From Thermanaerovibrio velox DSM 12556 (GTDB taxonomy: Bacteria; Synergistota; Synergistia; Synergistales; Synergistaceae), in NCBI RefSeq assembly GCF_000237825.1, contig NZ_CM001377.1, positions 1,700,276 through 1,764,275 on the forward strand: a DNA stretch of 64,000 bases, given 5' to 3'. This document shows, one piece after another, positions 1 to 7,696 of the stretch. The notes beneath the pieces were generated by a model. It did not search any database. It was given only the letters and a program-made list of their open reading frames with translations, and was not told the DNA's origin. Position 1 is the first letter of the stretch, and each line of letters starts with the position of its first letter. A program made the position numbers and the translations under genes.

Positions 1-3
1 ATC

Positions 4-41
4 GAGAGGGCCGCCCGGGGCAAATCCCGGGCGGCCCTCTC
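4..41. terminator. Strong hairpin terminator
   Basis: A perfect 16-bp inverted repeat (4-19 with 26-41) with a 6-nt loop, followed by a short AT-rich stretch. It probably ends a gene lying before the window, or acts in both directions next to the deaminase gene that ends at 154. A smaller C5/G5 hairpin follows at about 51-71. Confidence 0.75.
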
Positions 42-153
42 TAATTCGAACGCGCTTCCCCCTAAGGGGGCGCCCCCGGTGCCCATGGCCATCAAGGTTG
101 AAAGCCCAGGCCGGGACGGAGGGGTGAGGGGCGGGGTCGAGTTAAAAGGGTTG

Positions 154-741
154 TCACTTAAGTATCATCTTCTTCTCCCCCGCCTGGTAGACCTGGGACA
201 TCCCGGCGTAACCCTCCCTTATGGAGCTCACCCTAGCCTCCAGCTGGGACCTCTCGGGCTCCTGGATGGACTTGATCATCTCCATTATGGAGTGCTTGGT
301 GTAGTACTGGTTCTTAGGGGTTGGATGGTCGCAGCCGAAGACCTCCTTCAGCATCTTGAGGTCGTGTGGTATGTTGAAGTCCTCCTTGGTGTGCTCGTAG
401 CCGAAGAAGTAGAAGATGTCCTTGAAGCCGGACCAGGCGAGGGCGGATATGCACATGGAGCAGGGCTCGTGGGTGGACAGGAAAAGGCAATCCGATGGGT
501 CCGGATGCCCCTGAAGCTCGTAGAAGAGCTTTATGGTGTACACCTCCCCGTGCCACAGGGGGGAGAACGCATCCTGGTTGGTACCCGCCACCACCAAGGA
601 CAGGTCATCCCGCCTCAACACCGCGGCGCCAAATACCTTGCAGCCTATCCGTACCGCCTTCTCCGTGAGGGGCATTATGTCCTGCTCGATCACGTCGAGG
701 AACCTCGTTGCAAGTGCTAGGTGGTCGTACTTCTGCAACAC
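154..741 (-). CDS. Nucleoside/cytidine deaminase family protein
   Basis: A 195-aa cytosolic zinc-dependent deaminase of the cytidine/deoxycytidylate/guanine deaminase fold. The zinc site is visible as HGE at residues 64-66 (His ligand and catalytic Glu) and PCSMC at 93-97 (two Cys ligands). The substrate cannot be read from the motifs: a free base, nucleoside or nucleotide is possible, and the longer C-terminal half is unlike TadA. The start is GTG at 741, preceded by an AGGGGGTG ribosome site; TTG at 738 is equally possible. A TATAAT box lies about 30 bp upstream (near 768-774), so it is probably transcribed alone. Confidence 0.8.
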   Translation of the reverse strand: MLQKYDHLALATRFLDVIEQDIMPLTEKAVRIGCKVFGAAVLRRDDLSLVVAGTNQDAFSPLWHGEVYTIKLFYELQGHPDPSDCLFLSTHEPCSMCISALAWSGFKDIFYFFGYEHTKEDFNIPHDLKMLKEVFGCDHPTPKNQYYTKHSIMEMIKSIQEPERSQLEARVSSIREGYAGMSQVYQAGEKKMILK

Positions 742-851
742 ACATCACCCCCTTGGATTTTATTTGATTATACACGATGAAAATCCATGTCCTGGGGTAC
801 CCCATGTGGGTAGGGCTAGTTAAACGCCAAGGCCCTTAGGGACCTATCCCC

Positions 852-881
852 AAGGCCCGTACGGATGCCCCGCCGGGCCTT
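852..881 (-). terminator. Terminator of the M15 cassette
   Basis: Inverted repeat AAGGCCCG / CGGGCCTT (852-859 with 874-881) overlapping the stop codon of the M15 gene; it probably ends the DUF1659-to-M15 transcript. Confidence 0.55.
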
Positions 882-1191
882 AGGTTTTCACGCCCAGGTG
901 CACGAACCCCCGCATGGGGTACAGCACCACCTGGTTGAACCCCAGCGCTTTGGCCATCTCCCCAAGCTCGGGCTGCCTAGCCTTAACGCAGGCCACGTCC
1001 GCCGCTAACCCCTTGGTATGCAGGCTGTGAGCCACCCCGCCTACCGCCCGGTTGTGCCTTTGACACCGGTAGCCGCTGGTCACCCTAAGCGGTCCCCACC
1101 GGTCCTCCAGGGCATCGAATAGCTTAAGGTACCGCGGGTCCATGCGGCACTCGCCGCAGCAACGGCACTTAAAGCGCCTAAGGTCAGCCAT
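880..1191 (-). CDS. Peptidase M15A family, D-Ala-D-Ala carboxypeptidase-like
   Basis: A 103-aa minimal M15A domain. The zinc signature SxHxxGxAxD is present as S56, H58, G61, D65, and the C-terminal FVHLGV supplies H98. The N-terminus carries a Cys cluster (C9, C11, C12, C15), common in small phage-type M15A proteins. The family cleaves D-Ala-D-Ala or the peptide stems of peptidoglycan. There is no signal peptide, so export would need a partner. It overlaps the YvrJ gene by 8 nt and is last in a four-gene cassette. Probable role: cell-wall hydrolase with a holin-like partner, or a domesticated phage endolysin. Confidence 0.85.
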   Translation of the reverse strand: MADLRRFKCRCCGECRMDPRYLKLFDALEDRWGPLRVTSGYRCQRHNRAVGGVAHSLHTKGLAADVACVKARQPELGEMAKALGFNQVVLYPMRGFVHLGVKT

Positions 1192-1351
1192 TCCCTCCCA
1201 CCTCCAACTGGAAGGTCCTCTCTATGGCGGATTTGAGATCCGACACCGCCTGGGTCAGCCCCTCTATCCGGGCCTCCATCCGGACCAAGAGGTATGAGGC
1301 CACCAGGATGGAGAAGGCGGTCTGAACGCCGGACGCTATCATCTCGTTCAC
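1184..1351 (-). CDS. YvrJ family small membrane protein
   Basis: A 55-aa protein starting at GTG (1351) behind an AGGGGGAT ribosome site. It has one hydrophobic segment (about residues 9-24, ending SYLLVRMEARIE) followed by an amphipathic helix, the pattern of the YvrJ family. YvrJ proteins are known to occur next to DUF1659 and DUF2922 genes, as here. The single membrane helix with a short charged tail is holin-like, but that function is inference. It ends inside the M15 gene (8-nt overlap), implying translational coupling. Confidence 0.75.
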   Translation of the reverse strand: MNEMIASGVQTAFSILVASYLLVRMEARIEGLTQAVSDLKSAIERTFQLEVGGNG

Positions 1352-1382
1352 TGCCGATCCCCCTTCCAGGGTCTAGAAAAGA

Positions 1383-1402
1383 GCCGGGGGCAAGCCCCCG
1401 GC
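1383..1402 (-). terminator. Intra-cassette hairpin
   Basis: Perfect 9-bp repeat GCCGGGGGC / GCCCCCGGC separated by AA, lying between the DUF2922 stop and the YvrJ start. There is no clear U-tract; it could partly terminate or stabilise the upstream mRNA. Confidence 0.5.
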
Positions 1403-1470
1403 GTCACACGAATCAGACATAGGTCACCGGCATCCCCAGGGCCCAAGGGCCCCGGAGGGGAATGGGGAAC

Positions 1471-1668
1471 CTAGAACAGCTTGCTCGTCCCCGTATCCAC
1501 CAGCAGGCAGGAGTCCACCGCTACGGGGACCGGGAAGATCCCCTTGGAGGCCATGAGCTCCATCACCGGGCGCACCTGCTCAGCGGTGAGATCCCCCTTG
1601 GGATGCTTAAGGTTCACCGTAAGCCCCTTGCCCTCCTGGGTAGTAAACCTCATGCGCAGCGTCTTCAT
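1471..1668 (-). CDS. DUF2922 family protein
   Basis: A 65-aa protein with the DUF2922 layout: a basic N-terminal strand (MKTLRMRFTTQEGK), a central segment around DLTAEQVRPVMELMA, and a C-terminal strand ending in a Thr/Ser-rich tail. The function of the family is unknown. It is second in the DUF1659-DUF2922-YvrJ-M15 cassette, 43 nt downstream of the DUF1659 gene. Its ribosome site is weak (AGAGGTGATCC before the ATG at 1668). Predicted cytosolic, no membrane segment. Confidence 0.75.
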   Translation of the reverse strand: MKTLRMRFTTQEGKGLTVNLKHPKGDLTAEQVRPVMELMASKGIFPVPVAVDSCLLVDTGTSKLF

Positions 1669-1711
1669 CTATGGATCACCTCTCCGTGTATCCGTGTATT
1701 GGTGTTAAGCT

Positions 1712-1939
1712 TTAGGCCACAAGGCCGTCGGTATCCTGCTTCAGGACCTCCAGCACCGGGAGCTCCAGCAGGCCCCCAAGGGCCTGGGATACCTGGTGCA
1801 GGTCCTCTGCGCCGATATCACCCCTAACAAGCCCCAGGGGTACGGTCTTTATGACCGGCTTGCCGTTCTCCCCGATCCCTCCGTTAAGGCGGAGCACCAC
1901 CCTGCTTTTAACGTTTTGATAACTGGCCAATGGGATCAC
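1712..1939 (-). CDS. DUF1659 family protein
   Basis: A 75-aa protein of unknown function matching the DUF1659 pattern: N-terminal SRVVLRLNGG strand, a middle segment (GKPVIKTVPLGLVRGDI) and a helical C-terminus (DLHQVSQALGGLLEL). It is first in the cassette. The start is preceded by a consensus AAAGGAGGG ribosome site, and a TTGACA-17-TATCCT promoter lies 55-83 bp upstream. DUF1659 and DUF2922 are known to co-occur. Confidence 0.75.
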   Translation of the reverse strand: MIPLASYQNVKSRVVLRLNGGIGENGKPVIKTVPLGLVRGDIGAEDLHQVSQALGGLLELPVLEVLKQDTDGLVA

Positions 1940-1993
1940 CCTCCTTTGAACCCTTTTGATCTAGAGCCCGGGCCATGCCTTGTCGGCAAGGGC

Positions 1994-2022
1994 AGGATAT
2001 CATGCCTCCTTTGGGTTGTCAA
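1994..2022 (-). promoter_or_regulatory. Sigma-70-type promoter of the DUF1659 cassette
   Basis: On the minus strand, TTGACA (2017-2022), a 17-nt spacer and TATCCT (1994-1999). It faces the DUF1659 gene and diverges from the promoter at 2093-2121. Confidence 0.6.
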
Positions 2023-2092
2023 CAATCAAGATAAAGATAACTATATGTAATCATATCCCGGGGTTGAATAAAACCAAAATTCTAAATACACC

Positions 2093-2121
2093 TTGACCCA
2101 ATGGTTAATGTATGCTAACTT
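2093..2121 (+). promoter_or_regulatory. Promoter of the glycerophosphodiesterase gene
   Basis: TTGACC (2093-2098), 17-nt spacer, TAACTT (2116-2121). The predicted start near 2128 leaves a leader of about 100 nt containing the hairpin at 2149-2185. Confidence 0.5.
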
Positions 2122-2148
2122 AGGATATTGAAGACCCCGCAAGAGCGC

Positions 2149-2185
2149 AGAGACCCGCGGGCCACAGGGTGGCTTGCGGGTCTCT
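2149..2185 (+). promoter_or_regulatory. Leader hairpin upstream of the GDPD gene
   Basis: A 10-bp stem AGAGACCCGC / GCGGGTCTCT (2149-2158 with 2176-2185), with an inner GCCAC/GTGGC stem. It lies between the predicted promoter and the coding start and is followed only by CCTTATTAG, a poor U-tract. It could be an attenuator, the end of a short RNA or an mRNA stabiliser. Confidence 0.5.
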
Positions 2186-2227
2186 CCTTATTAGTAGGGG
2201 TCATAAAAAAGGGGGGAGTGACGGCAG

Positions 2228-2935
2228 ATGATGGTGATAGGACACAGGGGGGCCGCGGGGCTCGCGCCGGAGAACACCCTGGGGGCCATAAGGAAGGGGC
2301 TTGAGCTTGGGGTCCAGGGGATAGAGGTGGACGTGCAGCTCACCCGGGACGGCAAGCCGGTGATAATCCACGACTTCTCAGTGGACAGGACCTCAAACGG
2401 GACCGGGGAGGTGGCGAACCTCACCCTGGAGGAGATCCGACGACTGGACGCGGGGAGCTGGTTCGGTCGGGAGTTCCAGGGGGAACGGATACCAACCCTG
2501 GTGGAGGTGCTGGAGACGGTGCCACCGAACGTCATGTTGAACCTGGAGCTCAAGCAGATCACCTTCCAGCGCCGGGGCCTTGAGGAGGCGGTGGCCAAGG
2601 AGCTCAAGCAGTTCGGCAGGTGGGACAACGTGGTAGTATCATCCTTCGACCACAAGGCCCTTGAGACCATCAAGGGACTGCTGGAGGACCTTCGCATAGG
2701 ACTTCTAACCTACAACTACCTGCTCAACCCACAGGTCTACCTGGACTCCCTAGGGTTCCAGGCCTACAGCGTGCATCCCGCGTTCGAGCTGGTGGACCAG
2801 CAGGACTGCAAGGCCTACAAGGAACGGGGGCTTAAGGTCTTCTGCTACACCGTGAACCACCACGAGACCGCCCGGGAGATCGAGGCCCTAGGGGTGGACG
2901 GCATCTTCACCGACCGGCCGGACCTGTTCCTCTAA
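2228..2935 (+). CDS. Glycerophosphodiester phosphodiesterase
   Basis: A 235-aa cytosolic GDPD TIM barrel. It hydrolyses deacylated phospholipids to glycerol-3-phosphate and an alcohol. Visible catalytic motifs are HRGAAGLAPENT near residues 6-17 (catalytic His and substrate-binding Arg/Glu), EVDVQLTRDG (metal ligands) and IIHD; the C-terminus ends with the usual GVDGIFTDRPD. There is no signal peptide, so the intracellular UgpQ type is more likely than periplasmic GlpQ. Start is ATG 2228 after a GGGGGGAG ribosome site; ATG 2231 is an alternative. An MFS carrier follows 84 nt downstream and may share its transcript. Confidence 0.9.
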   Translation: MMVIGHRGAAGLAPENTLGAIRKGLELGVQGIEVDVQLTRDGKPVIIHDFSVDRTSNGTGEVANLTLEEIRRLDAGSWFGREFQGERIPTLVEVLETVPPNVMLNLELKQITFQRRGLEEAVAKELKQFGRWDNVVVSSFDHKALETIKGLLEDLRIGLLTYNYLLNPQVYLDSLGFQAYSVHPAFELVDQQDCKAYKERGLKVFCYTVNHHETAREIEALGVDGIFTDRPDLFL

Positions 2936-3019
2936 GCCCCCGAGGGCCAATCATCGCTAAATCAACCCAGGTCCCAAGGACCACCGCCCATTAAAGAATG
3001 GAAAAGAGGAGGACTGCCC

Positions 3020-4288
3020 ATGAACCGAAATGTTAAAAAGTGGATAACCCTGTTCTGCCTCGCCTTCTCAGGAGGCATAATCTATCAGCTTCCTTACCTT
3101 AGGGAACAGTTCTACATACCACTGCAGGAGGCCCTCAGGATAAACAACACCCAGATAGGGAACCTCATGACCGTCTACGGCATAGCGAACCTCTTCCTGT
3201 ACCTTCCGGGGGGCATATTGGCGGACCGGCTGCCCTACAAGAAGCTGGTGCCCTTCTCCCTCATCACCACCGGCCTCACGGGCCTTTACTACTCCACCTT
3301 CCCGGGCTATCCAATTGCCCTGGGGATCCACGTGATATGGGCGTTCACCACGGTGTTCACCTTCTGGCCCACCATGCTCAAGAGCGTCAAGATGCTGGGG
3401 GACAGCTCCGAACAGGGACGACTCTTCGGCTTCCTGGACTTCGGACGGGGACTCTCCGCCACATTGAGCGCATTCGGGGCCCTCTTCATCTTCAAGGCCT
3501 TCGGCGCCACCCGGCTGGGGCTTAAAGGGGCCATCGTCTTCTACTCGGTGGCCATGATCATCCTGGGCGTGGTGGTCTACTTCCTGCTGGAGGAGAAGAA
3601 GGGAGAGGTGGCGGAGGGCAACACGTCCATCTTCGACGGCATCGGCGACGTCTTGAGGATGCCCGCCATATGGCTATCCGCCATGATAATCTTCGCCGGG
3701 TACAGCATAGGGGCGGGGCTCACCTATATAACCCCGTACCTGACCAACGTCTTCAAGATGTCGGTCTCCATGGGGGCCTTCATAGCTATCATAAGGACCT
3801 ACGGCCTAAGGCTCGGCGGAGGCCCCGTGGGGGGCATAATAGCGGACCGGATCGGCTCCTCCACCAAGTTCATAAGGATCGGCTTCCTCGTCATCGCTAC
3901 CCTGGTGGGCTGTCTGTACATAATACCCGGGGAACCCAAGCTGCTCATGGTGATGCTCGGCACCACCCTCGCCGCCTCGTTCTGCGTCTTCGCGGTCAAG
4001 GGCACCTACTTCGCACCGGTGGACGAGATCCGGATACCCAACTCCCTGGCGGGAGCCGCCTACGGGGCCATAAGCCTGGTGGGGTACCTGCCGGACACCT
4101 TCATCTACAGCTACTTCGGCAACCTCCTGGACAGGTACCCGGGCATCCAGGGCTACAGGCTCATATTCCTCTCCCTGATCGTCCTGGCGGGCATCGGCTT
4201 CGCCTCCGCCCACATGCTCTTAAAGTACATAAGGAACGAATCGGAAACTCCAGCGGAAGCCCTGGAGCCCGCAGGGGCGGAGGAGTAG
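3020..4288 (+). CDS. MFS transporter (YihN/YqcE-like)
   Basis: A 422-aa protein with about 12 membrane helices in two six-helix halves. The MFS signature between helices 2 and 3 appears as GGILADRLPYKK, and its second-half repeat as GGIIADRIGSS. The central loop (about residues 195-215) is acidic, and the C-terminal tail is Glu/Ala-rich and soluble. The substrate is unknown; the general pattern resembles the YihN/YqcE group. Position after the GDPD gene suggests a phosphodiester or polyol-type solute, which is a weak inference. The start has a GAGGAGG ribosome site. A terminator follows at 4336-4358. Confidence 0.85.
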   Translation: MNRNVKKWITLFCLAFSGGIIYQLPYLREQFYIPLQEALRINNTQIGNLMTVYGIANLFLYLPGGILADRLPYKKLVPFSLITTGLTGLYYSTFPGYPIALGIHVIWAFTTVFTFWPTMLKSVKMLGDSSEQGRLFGFLDFGRGLSATLSAFGALFIFKAFGATRLGLKGAIVFYSVAMIILGVVVYFLLEEKKGEVAEGNTSIFDGIGDVLRMPAIWLSAMIIFAGYSIGAGLTYITPYLTNVFKMSVSMGAFIAIIRTYGLRLGGGPVGGIIADRIGSSTKFIRIGFLVIATLVGCLYIIPGEPKLLMVMLGTTLAASFCVFAVKGTYFAPVDEIRIPNSLAGAAYGAISLVGYLPDTFIYSYFGNLLDRYPGIQGYRLIFLSLIVLAGIGFASAHMLLKYIRNESETPAEALEPAGAEE

Positions 4289-4335
4289 ATTCAAAGAACA
4301 AGGCCCTAAGCGCGGCTTGAACCCTTAAGACCAAA

Positions 4336-4358
4336 GGAGGGGGCACAAAGCCCCCTCT
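4336..4358 (+). terminator. Terminator after the MFS gene
   Basis: Stem GGAGGGGGC / GCCCCCTCT (one G-U pair) with loop ACAAA. It sits between two convergent genes and may serve both. Confidence 0.6.
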
Positions 4359-4433
4359 ATCCTTCCACGCCTCTTTATCACTTCTCCGCCTCCGCCGCAC
4401 TTCTCCTCCCCGCCGCCCAACCCCCGAAGGGCC

Positions 4434-5913
4434 TCAGTCCGGCATCTCCCTAAGCGCTCTGCGGCTCACCTTGCCGGTGCTGGACAGGGGCAGCTCCTTT
4501 AGGATGACCACCTTTCGGGGCACCTTGAAATGCGCCAGCCTCTCCTTGGCGAAGTCGATTATCTGGCCGGGGGGACGCCTCCTGCCCCTCCTTCAACACC
4601 ACGAAGGCCTTAACCACCTGACCGGTCATGCTGTTGCTCTCCCCCACCGCCACCGCCTGGGACACCGCCGGGTGCTCCATAAGCGCCATCTCCACCTCCT
4701 GGGGATAGACGTTGAAGCCCCCCACTATTATTATGTCCGTGGCCCTGTCCAGAACGGTGATGTAGCCGTCCTGAATCCGCACCACGTCCCCGGTGTCAAA
4801 CCACCCGTCCTTGAAGCGGGCGGCGGTGTTAACCGGATCCCTGAAGTAACCCCTAGTGATGGACGGCCCCTTTAGCCAAAGAACCCCCTCGGAGGCGTCG
4901 TCCAAGAGGTTGCCCTCCAAGTCCCTTATCTGATGCTCGTAGCCCCTTATCATGGTGCCAACCGTGCCAAGCCGCCTTGAGTCATAGCTCGGGTTTATGG
5001 ACACCACCGGTGAGCATTCAGTAAGCCCGTAACCCTCGAGTATCGGGGCCCCCAGGAGCTCCTGGCAGCGCCTGTCCATATCCACGTTGAGCTTGTCCCC
5101 GCCGGATATTATGAAGGACACGCCTTCCGGCCTCTCCCCGCCCCTCAAGACCGCCCCCATGAGCATGGACAGCATGGTGGGCACCGCCACTATACCGGTT
5201 ACCTTCGCGGCGTTAATGGCGCTCAACGCGGAGTCCGCGGGCACGAAGGAGGGCAGTATCGCCTGGGCTATATCACCCACCAGGGGAAGGATGCCGGACA
5301 CGCTGTAACCCAAGGTGTGGAAGTTGGGCAGGGCGTTAAGCATCACCTCCCCGGGCCGCAGGAACTCCACGTGCTCGATGGAGGACGTCACGTTGTTCAG
5401 TATGTTCCCATGGGATATGGGAACCGCCTTGGGCAAGCCGGTGGTACCGGAGGTGCTGAAGACCACCGCGGTATCGGGGTCGTCAAGCTCCGAAGCCCCC
5501 CGGCCGGTGAAGGGCCGCAGGGGACCCTCTAAACCGCAGGGGGCGGAGGGCATCCCCGCCCTGGAAAGGGCCTCCCCTATCTCCGGGCGGTCCTCCACAT
5601 AGGCCACCCCGTGAAGGTCCAGGATGGATATGGTCCTAAGAAGCGCCTCAGCCCCGGATCGGGCGTTCATGGGGGCCACGGCTCCCCCAAGGCTCCAGCA
5701 GGCTATCGACAGGGCCAGCACCATGGGACAGTTGGGCATGAGGATCCCCAGCCTCATCCCCTCCCGGAAACCCGACTCCTCCAGCACCCTCCGGCTCTTC
5801 AAGACCAGGTCCGCCAGATCCCCCCGGCCCCTCCAGTTCCCCATCCACCAGTAACAGGAAGCCCCGGGCGAATCCTCCAGCTTCCCCTTAAGAACCCTCT
5901 CCAGACGATCCAT
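4434..5913 (-). pseudogene. AMP-dependent synthetase/ligase, frameshifted near the C-terminus
   Basis: An acyl-CoA synthetase-like ANL enzyme (carboxylate + ATP to acyl-AMP, then usually a thioester). The P-loop FSTSGTTGLPKA (about residue 150), the A5 motif EGYGLTECSP and the A8 region DGWFDTGD are intact. As written, the frame runs to 4450 and its last ~35 residues are nonsense after GQEAS. Removing one base from the G6 run at 4569-4574 restores IIDFAKERL and the catalytic-lysine motif LSSTGKVSRRAL, giving a normal 492-aa protein ending at 4434. This is a sequencing error or a recent slippage mutation. ATG 5913 has a GAGAGGGGAT ribosome site. It lies 64 nt downstream of the receptor-like gene on the same strand. 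Confidence 0.85.
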
Positions 5914-5977
5914 GTGCTATCCCCTCTCGACACTTAAAACTCAGGCATTCAATCGAATATTTTAATTATACCATCCC

Positions 5978-7516
5978 CTACCGGGGCCCCATCCATATCC
6001 GCCGCTGGAACGCCGCCCCCCGGGGCCCTACGTATATGAGCGCCATGGCCTTGTTGTGCGGGGCATGGGTGGAGGGATCTATCGACAGGGTGGCATGAAC
6101 CAGCGACAAGGACCTGGTATCCGAGAGGGCATACCTTATCCCCTCCGGGGAGAAGGAGGAGGCCCTGGAAAGCGCGTCCCCCGCCCACCTCACCCCATCA
6201 TAGGCCAGCATGGCGGGCAGGACCATATACCTCGGCAGACGGTCCTTGTACCTGTCCGCGTAGCCCTCCACGAAGGGCTGCACGTAAACGTCCCCAGGGG
6301 AGGCATCGGCGATCCACCAGCTGTTGGACATGAGCTTCATGTCCCTCCCCAACCCCTCCGGGTTGCCCAGGGCCACCAGGGGGCCGGCAAAACCCGAGGA
6401 CCTCAAGTGGGGAAAAAGCCTCATCAGGTCCTCACCGAACACGAAGGCAACCACCGGATCGGAGCCGCCGGGAAGGAGCTGCAAGGGCACCAGGGAGCCG
6501 CCTCCCCCGGTGGACACGTCAAACCTGCCCCTGACCTCCCCGCCGATGGCCCCGAACGAGGCCTCAAAATGCCTCTCCGCCTCCACGGACCTCCTGCTGG
6601 AACCGTCGAACACGACAAACGCCCCGGTCCTGTTAAGCCCCTGGCGGACGAAGTAAGCGGATATGCGCCCCTCCATGGCGGGGGAGGCCAGCATGGCGAA
6701 CATGAAGGGGTTGGGCTTGTAGGGGCTCACCGCCGGCACCAACGGGTCCTTGGCGTCCACCGCTATGATCGGGGTCCTGGCCCTCTCGCTCCATCCAACC
6801 AGCCCAAGGGCCCCCTTGTCACCCACCGCGGACAGCACCACGTGAGGACGGGTCCTCTCCTTCATCCGATCCCCCAGCTCCTCCCAAGGGGGAGATCCGG
6901 GATCATGGCTGTCAAAACCCAAAAGCCTCACCCGATACCCCCTGACACCCCCCTGGGAGTTGATCTGCTCCACCGCCATCTGGGCGGCCCTCAGCATCAC
7001 CTGCCCCTCGGGGCCCCCAGGACCGCTCAAGGGGGCCAGAAGGGTTATCCTGAACTCCCCCCCGTCGGGCCCCCTTTCCGACATCATCCGATAAACCCCA
7101 AAGGATAGGGCGGCGAAAAGCCAAAGAACCCCCATGGCGGCCCAAAGCACCTGGGACGGGGTAAGACGGCCTATCATCCCCCTTCCATGGGAACCGCCCC
7201 TCCTGTCAGACCTCATCGCCTCGGAGCTGGTGCCGTAAAACCTCCGGGACAGCACCGCCAGGGCGGATGCCCCCCACAGGGCCTTATCCCTCTCCATCCC
7301 AAAACGGTCCTCCAGGGCCTCCGCCACGTAAACCCCCTCGGAGGAGTCCACCGGCATCTCGTACCCCATCTCCAGGGCGGTACGAAGGGCCATCACAAAG
7401 GTGAAAAACCACTCCCGGCCCTCCGCCCCATGGGTCTCCAAAAGCTGCTGGAGCCTGTCCGGGTCCTCCAAAAGGTCCCTGCCGTACCGCTCTATTACCT
7501 CCCCTATCCTATCCAT
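5978..7516 (-). CDS. Membrane-anchored receptor-like protein with a periplasmic LivJ-type domain
   Basis: A 512-aa protein when started at ATG 7516 (GGAAGAG ribosome site); the open frame continues upstream to 7642, but that stretch looks like promoter sequence. It has three parts. Residues 1-50 are a small cytosolic helical domain (IERYGRDLLEDPDRLQQLL) of a kind fused to various signalling proteins. One membrane helix spans about 122-142. A type-I periplasmic ligand-binding domain of the branched-chain amino acid receptor family fills about 155-512 (TLLAPLSGPGG at its start). No kinase, cyclase or transporter domain is attached. This suggests a ligand sensor that signals to an unknown cytosolic partner. 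It is divergent from the HD-GYP gene and upstream of the AMP-ligase. Confidence 0.75.
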   Translation of the reverse strand: MDRIGEVIERYGRDLLEDPDRLQQLLETHGAEGREWFFTFVMALRTALEMGYEMPVDSSEGVYVAEALEDRFGMERDKALWGASALAVLSRRFYGTSSEAMRSDRRGGSHGRGMIGRLTPSQVLWAAMGVLWLFAALSFGVYRMMSERGPDGGEFRITLLAPLSGPGGPEGQVMLRAAQMAVEQINSQGGVRGYRVRLLGFDSHDPGSPPWEELGDRMKERTRPHVVLSAVGDKGALGLVGWSERARTPIIAVDAKDPLVPAVSPYKPNPFMFAMLASPAMEGRISAYFVRQGLNRTGAFVVFDGSSRRSVEAERHFEASFGAIGGEVRGRFDVSTGGGGSLVPLQLLPGGSDPVVAFVFGEDLMRLFPHLRSSGFAGPLVALGNPEGLGRDMKLMSNSWWIADASPGDVYVQPFVEGYADRYKDRLPRYMVLPAMLAYDGVRWAGDALSRASSFSPEGIRYALSDTRSLSLVHATLSIDPSTHAPHNKAMALIYVGPRGAAFQRRIWMGPR

Positions 7517-7673
7517 GACCTTGGACTCTTCCAAACTCCCATTCCCCCGTTCCCAACGCTTAAGGCTAATTCTATAATAAATGCCGCCAAAACTAAGCCG
7601 CCGCCGGAAGAGCATGGGGTATGGAATTTTCTTGTTTTTCATATATACTTAAGCTGAGATAACCATCTTGGGG

Positions 7674-7689
7674 TCCTCCCCGGGGAGGA
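7674..7689 (+). promoter_or_regulatory. Palindrome covering the ribosome site of the HD-GYP gene
   Basis: TCCTCCCCGGGGAGGA is a perfect 16-bp palindrome whose right half is the Shine-Dalgarno sequence (GGGGAGGAG) 7 nt before ATG 7697. Folding would hide the ribosome site; with a minimal loop only about 6 bp can pair. Confidence 0.45.
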
Positions 7690-7696
7690 GTGGAGC

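Noticed and set aside
1381-1470. Tiny ORF ending MPVTYV between DUF2922 and YvrJ
   Set aside because: No start codon with a ribosome site; the region is better explained by a hairpin.
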